Translations under genes and position numbers: made by a program
Notes under the pieces: generated by a model
Told to the model about the DNA's origin: nothing
The model's input: the letters and a program-made list of their open reading frames with translations, nothing else
Databases searched by the model: none
Shown here: positions 52,174-59,073 of the stretch, piece by piece
Layout: the number at the start of each line of letters is the position of its first letter
Numbering within the stretch: position 1 is the first letter of the stretch
From: Corallococcus sp. NCRR
GTDB taxonomy: Bacteria; Myxococcota; Myxococcia; Myxococcales; Myxococcaceae
Length of the DNA stretch: 64,000 nt
NCBI RefSeq assembly: GCF_026965535.1
Contig: NZ_CP114039.1
Location: 7,779,461 to 7,843,460 of the forward strand
Direction: 5' to 3'

Positions 52174-53325
52174 TCAGGCCGCGGAGGCTTCCGCGCGGGC
52201 GTCAGCGGCCGACATTCCGGGCGCCGCGGGCTTCACCAGCCGCTTCATGGACGCCTTGCCCACGATGATGTCCACCATCTTCCGCGCGCGCGTCCAGACG
52301 CTCTCCTGCACGTAGGGGATGCCGTACTTCTCGCAAAGCGCCTTCACGTGCGGCTGCGCCTCGCGGTACTTGAGCATCGGCAGGTCCGGCCAGAGGTGGT
52401 GTTCAATCTGGTAGTTGAGCCACAGGTGGGCGTAGTCGTTGACGTCGCCGCCCGTGCGGTAGTTCGCGCTGCCCACCACCTGCTGCACCATGCGCTCGGC
52501 CTTGTTCGTGGGCGCGGAGTCGAAGCGGTAGAGGTCCTCGCCGGTGTGGTTGGGGCCCACCACGAAGAACGTGTGCAGGTTGGTGACGACGTCCGCCATC
52601 ACGGAGTTGCAGAACACGCTGAACGCCGCCCACGGGGACACCAGCAGGAACGCCGCCGGGTACAGCCCGAAGAAGACGGTCGCGTACGGCAGGTAGCAGC
52701 GCGTGAAGAGCTCCCACAGCTCCGCGCGCGTCAGCGCCCCACCCTCGCGCCGGCCCTTGCGGCGCAGCGAGCCCAGCGTCTCCGGAGCGTAGTAGCTGGC
52801 GCGCCAGGTGACGGCCAGCAGCGCCAACTGCACGTAGCGCAGGACCAGCGGCCGGCCGGTGTCGCGCAGCGAGCCCTCCGCGTTGCGCTCCAGCAGGTCC
52901 GGATCCGCCTCCTCGCCGGTGTGCGAGTGGTGCAGCACGTTGTGCTCGAAGACCCACGCGTCCGGCAGCATCCAGTCCAGCCAGTCCACGAACCGGCGGT
53001 GGCCCTTCGCGAAGCCCTTGCTGGTGCGCGACGCGGGCATGCCCGGCACGCGGTCATAGCCCCGGTGCCCCACGTGGTGCATGAGCAGCCAGCGCGTGGA
53101 GCGGCCCAGGCCCAGCGCCACCGCGGAGAGCGGGTTGGGGGCGATCCACGCCGTGGCCACGCCCAGCACCGACGCGACCTTCCCCCAGCGCTCCATCTTC
53201 CGCAGGTGCGCGGCGTCCGCTTCACCCAGGTTCGCGTCCAGCCGGGCGCGCAGCTCCTTCAGCTCCCGGTAGAAGCCCTCCACGTCCACGGAGGCCAGGT
53301 CGAAGTCGGGGGCAGCGCGGGACAT
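52174..53325 (-). CDS. Membrane fatty acid desaturase
   Basis: The 383-residue protein has the three histidine boxes of the membrane di-iron desaturase family: HHVGH (about residues 83-87), HNVLHHSH (about 128-135) and QIEHHLWP (about 309-316), with hydrophobic segments between them (VLGVATAWIAPNPLSAVAL, LRYVQLALLAVTW, YATVFFGLYPAAFLLVS). It introduces double bases into acyl chains or oxidises related lipids. The fold resembles linoleoyl-CoA or phospholipid desaturases; positional specificity is not readable. ATG 53325 has GAGGAG 9 nt upstream. It lies 94 bp downstream of a MaoC-like gene, so shared lipid function is plausible. Confidence 0.9.
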   Translation of the reverse strand: MSRAAPDFDLASVDVEGFYRELKELRARLDANLGEADAAHLRKMERWGKVASVLGVATAWIAPNPLSAVALGLGRSTRWLLMHHVGHRGYDRVPGMPASRTSKGFAKGHRRFVDWLDWMLPDAWVFEHNVLHHSHTGEEADPDLLERNAEGSLRDTGRPLVLRYVQLALLAVTWRASYYAPETLGSLRRKGRREGGALTRAELWELFTRCYLPYATVFFGLYPAAFLLVSPWAAFSVFCNSVMADVVTNLHTFFVVGPNHTGEDLYRFDSAPTNKAERMVQQVVGSANYRTGGDVNDYAHLWLNYQIEHHLWPDLPMLKYREAQPHVKALCEKYGIPYVQESVWTRARKMVDIIVGKASMKRLVKPAAPGMSAADARAEASAA

Positions 53326-53419
53326 GCGAAGGAACTCCTCGGGAGCGGGACGGGGATCACGGCCGATGCGGGCCGCACGGTAGCCTCCACCCGCCCTGAC
53401 GCAAAGCGTCCCGTCCCGC

Positions 53420-53896
53420 TCACCCGCCCGCCGGGCGACGGGGCAGTACCAGCTTCGCGACCAGCACCTGCAACACGTCGCCCTTCTGGTTGCGCGTCTC
53501 GCTGCGCACGGTGGCGATGCCGCGGTCCGGCCGCGTGCGGGACGGGAGGATCTCCAGCACCTCGCTCTCCACCTGGAGGATGTCCCCCGGGCGCGTGGGC
53601 CTGGGCCAGCGGATGTCCCCGCCCGCCCCCACGATGCCGCCCTTGAAGGGTAGACCGCTCTGCACGTTGAGCTTCATGGTGAGGGCGGCCGTGTGCCAGC
53701 CGCTCGCCGCCAGCCCTTCGAACAGCGTGTCCTTCGCCGTGGCGTCGTCCAGGTGGAAGCCCTGCGGGTCGAACTCCCGCGCGAAGGCGATGATCTGCGC
53801 CGCGTCCAGCGCGTGCGTGTCGCTGAAGAACTTCTGCCCCACGGACAGGTCGTCCAGGAACAACTCCCGGCGCCCACCCTCTTGCGTCGATGCCAT
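53420..53896 (-). CDS. MaoC-like hot-dog-fold dehydratase
   Basis: The 158-residue protein matches the MaoC family: ELFLDDLSVGQKFFSDTHAL, then DAAQIIAFAREFDPQGFHLD, where Asp and His are the hydratase pair, followed by GWHTAALTMKLNVQSG and GGDIRWPRPTRPGDIL. Such proteins hydrate or dehydrate enoyl-CoA or acyl-thioesters. ATG 53896 has AAGGGA 8 nt upstream. Its neighbour is a fatty acid desaturase on the same strand. An AT-rich island (53911-53932) sits just upstream. Confidence 0.88.
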   Translation of the reverse strand: MASTQEGGRRELFLDDLSVGQKFFSDTHALDAAQIIAFAREFDPQGFHLDDATAKDTLFEGLAASGWHTAALTMKLNVQSGLPFKGGIVGAGGDIRWPRPTRPGDILQVESEVLEILPSRTRPDRGIATVRSETRNQKGDVLQVLVAKLVLPRRPAGG

Positions 53897-53910
53897 GCCC
53901 GCGTCCCTTC

Positions 53911-53932
53911 GTATTGATTACGACCATAATAC
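53911..53932. promoter_or_regulatory. AT-rich imperfect dyad upstream of the MaoC gene
   Basis: GTATT (53911-53915) and AATAC (53928-53932) frame the palindromic-looking stretch GTATTGATTACGACCATAAT. The locality is much more AT-rich than the surrounding DNA. On the minus strand it contains TATTAT, a -10-like hexamer, about 30 nt upstream of the MaoC ATG. It may be an operator overlapping the MaoC promoter; the Omp85 gene diverges 106 bp to the right. Confidence 0.4.
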
Positions 53933-54037
53933 GTCCAGACATGGGCCGCTCGTCCAAACGTTGAACATCGCGCGCCCGCGCCGCCCGACACACGCCGAAA
54001 CGATCAGCGCCCGCGGCCCGTGGAGTATGAGCAGTGC

Positions 54038-55435
54038 GTGCCTCTCTCCTGCTTGCGCCGTCACCTGTCCGTCCTCGCCGTGGCCCTGACGGGCCTGGGC
54101 GCCCCCATGGCCCACGCCGACGAGGACACGCCCGTGTCCACCGCCCAACGCTCCGAGGTCGGAGACGTGACGGTGGAGGGCGCGAACAAGACGCGGTCGT
54201 CGACGGTGCGCTCGTTCGGCCAGGTGGACGTGGGCGACGCGGTGGACAGCGACGAACTGGAGAAGGTGGAGCGGCGCCTGCTGGCCACCGGCCTCTTCCA
54301 GGAGGTCCGTGTCAGCACCGAGCCGATGACCGACGGGCGCGTGCGGCTGGTGCTGCGCGTGAAGGACAAGGCGTCGTGGGTGGTGGCGCCCACGGTGGCC
54401 CTGTCCTCCGCGAACACCGGCGGCGGGCTGCTCTACGCGGAGAACAACCTGGGGGGCCGCGCGAAGAAGTTCGCCGTCGCCGCGCAGGTGAGCACCGGCG
54501 AGAGCGGCCTGTACGTGGGCTTCCTGGATCCGGTCCTCTTCGGCCTGCCGCAGCTCAAGTTCAGCCTGGAGGGGCAGCTCAAGAGCGACCGCGTGGACGA
54601 GTACAGCATGGACCCCAGCGAGGATGACCCGGAGATCCTCCGGCGCACGCGCTTCAACTCCGCGTCCATCAGCTCCGAGCTGGGCTTCATCCTCTTCGAG
54701 CGCGTGCGCGCGGCGGCGAAGTACCGCCTGTCCAGCATCGACGCGAAGTCTCCGGACCCGGAGAAGCCGGTGACGGTGCCGCCCTTCTCCACCGGCCCCG
54801 CCATGCGGGACACGTCCCTGCGCCTCATGGTGGGCCTGGACTCGCGCCAGACGCTGCACGCGGTGACGGAGGGGCTCAACCTGGAGGCCTCCTACGAGGT
54901 GTCCAGTCCGGGCGTGTGGAGCGAGTTCGACTACCGCAAGTTCGGCCTGCTCTACCGCCACGGCATCCGCTTCTTCGAGGAGAACAACCTGGTGCTGCGC
55001 GGCGAGCTGGTCCTGGGCACGGACCTGCCCTTCCACCAGGAGTTCGTGATGGGCGGCACCACGCTGCGCGGCTTCCAGTACCGGCAGTTCCGCGGCGACA
55101 GCCGGCTCACCTTCACGGCCGAGTACCACTTCCCCCTCTTCAAGGTGAAGTCGCTCGCCTTCCGCGGCGTGGCCTTCTCCGACTCAGGGGCCGTCGCGTG
55201 GCGGGACGTGCCCGAGGATGGGCTCCTCATCGACGCCAACGGCCGCGTCATCCGCGACTACCTGCGGGAGACCATCACGGGCCAGAACCCCATCACCTTC
55301 GCCCAGGGCGTGGGCGGAGGCCTGCGGCTTTACCTCAACAACGTCGTGCTGCCCCTGTTGGGCGTGGACGTCGCCTACGCCGTCAACTCCGGCCAGGTGC
55401 GCTTCTACCTCGTGGCCGGAGTGACGCCCTCCTGA
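54038..55435 (+). CDS. Omp85/TamA-like outer membrane protein
   Basis: From GTG 54038 the protein is 465 residues with a signal peptide (LSVLAVALTGLGAPMAHA). A single POTRA-like domain (about residues 40-110: VGDVTVEGANKTRSSTVRSF, LEKVERRLLATGLFQEVRVS, LVLRVKDKASWVV) precedes a beta-barrel domain of about 350 residues. The Omp85 lid motif is visible as TLRGFQYRQFRGDS (VRGF-type). The barrel ends in RFYLVAGVTPS. It may insert proteins or lipids into the outer membrane. BamA would have five POTRA domains, so this is a smaller TamA- or FadL-adapter-type member. GTG 54020 is an alternative start. Confidence 0.85.
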   Translation: MPLSCLRRHLSVLAVALTGLGAPMAHADEDTPVSTAQRSEVGDVTVEGANKTRSSTVRSFGQVDVGDAVDSDELEKVERRLLATGLFQEVRVSTEPMTDGRVRLVLRVKDKASWVVAPTVALSSANTGGGLLYAENNLGGRAKKFAVAAQVSTGESGLYVGFLDPVLFGLPQLKFSLEGQLKSDRVDEYSMDPSEDDPEILRRTRFNSASISSELGFILFERVRAAAKYRLSSIDAKSPDPEKPVTVPPFSTGPAMRDTSLRLMVGLDSRQTLHAVTEGLNLEASYEVSSPGVWSEFDYRKFGLLYRHGIRFFEENNLVLRGELVLGTDLPFHQEFVMGGTTLRGFQYRQFRGDSRLTFTAEYHFPLFKVKSLAFRGVAFSDSGAVAWRDVPEDGLLIDANGRVIRDYLRETITGQNPITFAQGVGGGLRLYLNNVVLPLLGVDVAYAVNSGQVRFYLVAGVTPS

Positions 55436-55447
55436 AGGCGGGCGCTG

Positions 55448-56404
55448 CTAGCCGGCGCGGGCAGCGCTCGCGTCCACCTCCGGCTCCGGAGCCGGCACCA
55501 CGCCGGGCCACGCCTCCGGCGGCAGGTCCAGGCTGAACGGCGGCGACTCGCCGCGCACCGTCCACCAGAGCGCCTTGTCCGCGCACAGCGCCTGCGCGAT
55601 GCGGCCGGACGTCGTGCGCACGCGCTCCACGACGGCCTGGTGCTCCTCCGGCGTCTGCGCCTCCAGCATCGCGACGACGTTGTCCCAGACGCGCTGCCGC
55701 CACACGATGAGCATCTGCATCACCGCCCGCTCCACCACGGGGCGGCTGAAGGGCACGCGCAGCAGCAGCCGCGTGGACGCGCACCGGTAGCGCTCCGCGA
55801 GCAGGTCCAGGCACTCCGGGATGCACGAGCGGAGGATCTCGTTCACGTGGAAGTAGTCGTGCCGGTAGCGCGCCATGCGGCGGGCATCCGCCGGCGGCGA
55901 CTGGTGCGCGATGTTGTCGTAGACGACCATTCCCAGGTCGTGGTTGATGTGGGCGCTCACGCCCAGGAGCGCGTCCTGGTACGGCTGCGTGAGCCCCTGG
56001 GCCGGGTAGTGCGTCGCGAAGCGCCACGCCGCGGTGGGCAGCGGCAGGTTCTTCAGCGAGTCCCGCACCGCGATGAGCGCCTCTTCCGCGAAGCGGCCCG
56101 TCAGGTGGGACAGCCACTCGGGTTCGAGGAAGCCGCCCGCGTCGTCGCGGCTCAAGAGGTGGACGACCTTCCGCGTGACGATGGCGTAGATGTCCAGGAA
56201 GATGGCGCGCGAGTCATTCCGCGCGTTCAGCCGGGCGAGGATCTTCTCCAGCCCTTCCAGCGCCTCCTCCGCGTTGACGGGATTCCAGAGCACGTCATCC
56301 AACCGGATGGGCCCCTGCGCGTCCGGGGCCTTCGTCTCGTGGAGGTGAAGCGACTGGGAACGCTGCGACCGGTGAGCCGAGGGGGAGGCCGGTGAAACAT
56401 TCAT
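55448..56404 (-). CDS. DUF5995 family protein
   Basis: The 318-residue protein contains the DUF5995 core: AIFLDIYAIVTRKVVHLLSR, then LPLPTAAWRFATHYPAQGLT, YQDALLGVSAHINHDLGMVV and YRHDYFHVNEILRSCI. The HINHDLG region resembles a metal or phosphate-binding site. N-terminal 45 residues are low complexity, including repeats of Ser, His, Gln. Function in the family is unknown. ATG 56404 has GGAGCG 9 nt upstream; a start at 56476 would add a poorly conserved part. A 12-bp inverted repeat (56389-56400 and 56499-56510) joins its 5' leader to codons 2-5. Confidence 0.78.
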   Translation of the reverse strand: MNVSPASPSAHRSQRSQSLHLHETKAPDAQGPIRLDDVLWNPVNAEEALEGLEKILARLNARNDSRAIFLDIYAIVTRKVVHLLSRDDAGGFLEPEWLSHLTGRFAEEALIAVRDSLKNLPLPTAAWRFATHYPAQGLTQPYQDALLGVSAHINHDLGMVVYDNIAHQSPPADARRMARYRHDYFHVNEILRSCIPECLDLLAERYRCASTRLLLRVPFSRPVVERAVMQMLIVWRQRVWDNVVAMLEAQTPEEHQAVVERVRTTSGRIAQALCADKALWWTVRGESPPFSLDLPPEAWPGVVPAPEPEVDASAARAG

Positions 56405-56511
56405 GGACTGACGCTCCGCGGGGTGGGGGAACGACTTCACATGAAAGCTTATCTGAACCGGAACTTCCTGTGACACCCGCCCCCCCGGAAGAAGCGTGAT
56501 GTTTCACCGGA

Positions 56512-56539
56512 CCCCCGCGTGTGGACACTCACGCGGGGG
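56512..56539 (-). terminator. Hairpin downstream of the tri-heme cytochrome gene
   Basis: CCCCCGCGT (56512-56520) and ACGCGGGGG (56531-56539) form a perfect 9-bp stem around a 10-nt loop, about 25 bp after the stop of the minus-strand cytochrome gene ending at 56564. No T-run follows. It most likely ends the cytochrome operon. Confidence 0.55.
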
Positions 56540-56563
56540 GCCATTGTCACACCGCCGTCAAAC

Positions 56564-57817
56564 TCAGGGCGCCGTGCCTTCACTCACGGTGCCACCCGTC
56601 CTGCCCAGCACGTACTTGGCCAGCGCCAGGGCGTTGTTCTCGTCGACGAGGGACTCGTAGGTGGGCATCTGCGTGCCGGGCTTGAAGGACTCCGGGTTGC
56701 GGATCCACTTCGCCACCTCCTCCGGAGCCTTGCCCTTGGCGCCCTGGAGCTTGGCCTCGTAGGCCTTGCCGGGGGCGTGGCAGGTCGCGCAGCCCAGGGA
56801 GCTGAACATCTTCTCCGGGTCGTTGGACGGCTCCGCCTTGGGGCGGCCACCGGCGGGCGGCGGCACCACGGTGTCGTTGGGCTTCATGGAGCGCAGGAAG
56901 GTGTAGATGGCGGTGAGCTCCGCGTCGTCCGCGTAGCGGTACTTGGGCATGGGCGCGCGCAGGATGTGGCCCGCGGGCGTCACGCCCGTGCGCATGGCGT
57001 GCTTGAACTCGTCCAGCGTCCACTTGCCGATGCCGGCCGTCTCGCTGACGGTGATGTTGGGCGACAGCAGCTTGCCCTCGCCGCCCAGCGGCACCATGTC
57101 GAACTCGAAGCCGCCGCTCAGCACGGTCTCCGGCTTCTGCAGCTTCGCGGCGCTGCCCTCGAAGCCCGGCGAGTGGCAGAAGACGCAGTCGTAGACGCTG
57201 GCGGACACGTAGCGGCCGTACTCCACGGAGTCCGCCGCCTTCGCGGGCACGGGCACCACTTCCGTGCGGCCCTTGTCGTTGATGCCCATGGCGAAGGAGA
57301 ACACCATCCGGCCCATGGGGGTCAGCGTGGAGCGCGGCGGCTGGGTCTTCTCCGGCGCGAAGTCCGGGTGCCCCGAGCGCATGAACCCGATGACCGCCGC
57401 CAGGTCCTTGTCACCCATGTTGGGGAACGCGGGCATGGGGCGCACGTGGTGGTTCTTGTCGATGGCGTTGATCACCATGCGGGCGATCTCCTGGTCCGTC
57501 CAGGCGCCCACGCCCTTCTCCGGGTCGGAGGTGATGTTCGCGGAGTAGAACGTGCCCAGCTCTGGCGGGAAGTCGTGCATCCGCACGCCCGTGGGCTTGG
57601 TGTTGCCGCCGCCCGCGTGACACTCCGCGCACACCGCGCGGAACACCTGCTCGCCGCGCGCGATGCCCTCCGGCGAGCTGTCGCGCGTGATGTTGGGCAG
57701 CGCGACGTTCTCATACGTCTTGTTGATCTTGTGGGTGGCCACGCCCATGGCGGTGCCCGCGCCAATCAGGACCAGGGCGACCAACGCACCAATGGCGATC
57801 AGGATCTTCTTCATCAT
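56564..57817 (-). CDS. Tri-heme c-type cytochrome
   Basis: The 417-residue protein has an N-terminal signal anchor (IAIGALVALVLIGAGTAMG) and three heme-binding motifs CAECH (about residue 63), CVFCH (about 216) and CATCH (about 338), each within its own cytochrome-c-like domain. Recurrent motifs FYSANITSDPEKG and LLSPNITVSETAGIG followed by Trp-Asp-type sequences are typical of alcohol- or sugar-dehydrogenase-linked cytochromes. It is likely on the outside of the inner membrane, moving electrons. It is the last gene of a three-gene minus-strand operon starting with the multiheme lipoprotein (61005). ATG 57817; a second ATG follows at once. Confidence 0.9.
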   Translation of the reverse strand: MMKKILIAIGALVALVLIGAGTAMGVATHKINKTYENVALPNITRDSSPEGIARGEQVFRAVCAECHAGGGNTKPTGVRMHDFPPELGTFYSANITSDPEKGVGAWTDQEIARMVINAIDKNHHVRPMPAFPNMGDKDLAAVIGFMRSGHPDFAPEKTQPPRSTLTPMGRMVFSFAMGINDKGRTEVVPVPAKAADSVEYGRYVSASVYDCVFCHSPGFEGSAAKLQKPETVLSGGFEFDMVPLGGEGKLLSPNITVSETAGIGKWTLDEFKHAMRTGVTPAGHILRAPMPKYRYADDAELTAIYTFLRSMKPNDTVVPPPAGGRPKAEPSNDPEKMFSSLGCATCHAPGKAYEAKLQGAKGKAPEEVAKWIRNPESFKPGTQMPTYESLVDENNALALAKYVLGRTGGTVSEGTAP

Positions 57818-57918
57818 GGGGAACGCTTCTCCGGATGAACGGGGACGTCACACGGCGCCGCCGTCCGCTCCACGGGGAGGAGTGGACGGCAGCGCCGGCG
57901 TTGGGACGGGTGAGGCGG

Positions 57919-59058
57919 CTACTGGCCCGGCAGGCAGGTGCTGGGCGGGGGAATCTGGGGCGTCGTCGAGGGCGTCTTGCTGTACATCTGGAGGCCGGCG
58001 AACGTCACGCTGCCCGGGGCCACGGGGAGGTCCAGCGGCGGGAGCACCCACGGGCGCCCTTCCGGGTCGCTCGTGGTGGTGTCCTTCGCGGTGTAGTGGA
58101 CGACCGGCGGCGGCCCCATGGGCGGCTGCGGCAGCGGCGGGTGGACGACGGCGACGAGGCCCAGGGAGCTGAAGGGCGCCGGAGTCCCCCCGGGCGCCAC
58201 CGGCGGGATGAAGAAGCCGCGCGTCGACTGCAGCCCCGCCAGCGGCGGCGGCAGCACGCCCGGCGGCGCCCACTCGATGTTCAGCACGCGGCCCGCGCTG
58301 GCCTCCACGGTGGTGTTCGCCGCCGGCACGCGGAAGACGGGGAAGCCCGGCCGGTACAGCCAGAACACCGTCACGCCACCGAAGCGGCCCGGGTTGAGCA
58401 GGTCCGCCACCGTGGTGGGCGTGCCCTCGAAGGATAGATACTTCGCGACCGCCTCCAGGATGCCCTTGTCGCTCATCTGCAGGGCCTCCAGGCCCACGCA
58501 GGCGCTGTGCGCGGGCACCACCGGCCGCACCGTCAGCGTGGGCACGTAGGTGCCCGCCGGCACGGGCTGCAGCGTCAGCATCGGCGGCGGCAGCGGCATC
58601 ACGGCGTTGTTGGCCAGCGCGGCCTGCGGCCCACCCAGCGACAGCACCAGGTATGGCGCGCCCCGGCGCGTGGGCACCTTGTCCAGGGTCCAGACGCCGT
58701 TGGCGTCCGACGGCGCGACCACGCCGCTCTCCGCGAGCACCTGGCCCGTGCCGCTGTCCACGAGGGAGATGGCCGCGTTCTGCACCACCGCGCGTTGCAG
58801 GAGCGGGCTGAACTCCGCGTACAGCGGCGGCAGCTGGCACTGCTCGGGCGTTGGCGCGCAGCCGGCCAGGTTGAAGAAGTAGGCCTCCGGGTCCACGGTG
58901 AAGCCGTTCAGCCGGGAGGTGAGGCCCTCCGGCTCGCGGTTCTCATACGTGGGGCGCGGCGTGAAGGTCGACACCGCGGGGTTGTTGGAGGAGTCCTGGC
59001 AGCCGGCGTTCAGCAGGGCCGCGCCGAGGAGCGTTCCGACGAAGAGAGCTCTTTGCAT
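57919..59058 (-). CDS. Lipoprotein in the cytochrome operon
   Basis: The 379-residue product has a signal peptide with lipobox LLNAGC (Cys 20) and a beta-rich, Pro-rich mature part with few conserved-looking motifs: LQRAVVQNAAISLVDSGTG, GVWTLDKVPTRRGAPYLVLS, and LPPLDLPVAPGSVTFAGL near the C-terminus. An Ig-like or carboxypeptidase-regulatory-like fold is possible. No heme motif. It lies between the multiheme and the tri-heme genes, 16 bp from the former, so it is probably a structural or docking component of the same electron-transfer complex. Family unknown. Confidence 0.75.
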   Translation of the reverse strand: MQRALFVGTLLGAALLNAGCQDSSNNPAVSTFTPRPTYENREPEGLTSRLNGFTVDPEAYFFNLAGCAPTPEQCQLPPLYAEFSPLLQRAVVQNAAISLVDSGTGQVLAESGVVAPSDANGVWTLDKVPTRRGAPYLVLSLGGPQAALANNAVMPLPPPMLTLQPVPAGTYVPTLTVRPVVPAHSACVGLEALQMSDKGILEAVAKYLSFEGTPTTVADLLNPGRFGGVTVFWLYRPGFPVFRVPAANTTVEASAGRVLNIEWAPPGVLPPPLAGLQSTRGFFIPPVAPGGTPAPFSSLGLVAVVHPPLPQPPMGPPPVVHYTAKDTTTSDPEGRPWVLPPLDLPVAPGSVTFAGLQMYSKTPSTTPQIPPPSTCLPGQ

Positions 59059-59073
59059 GGCGGGTGGCTTCCC

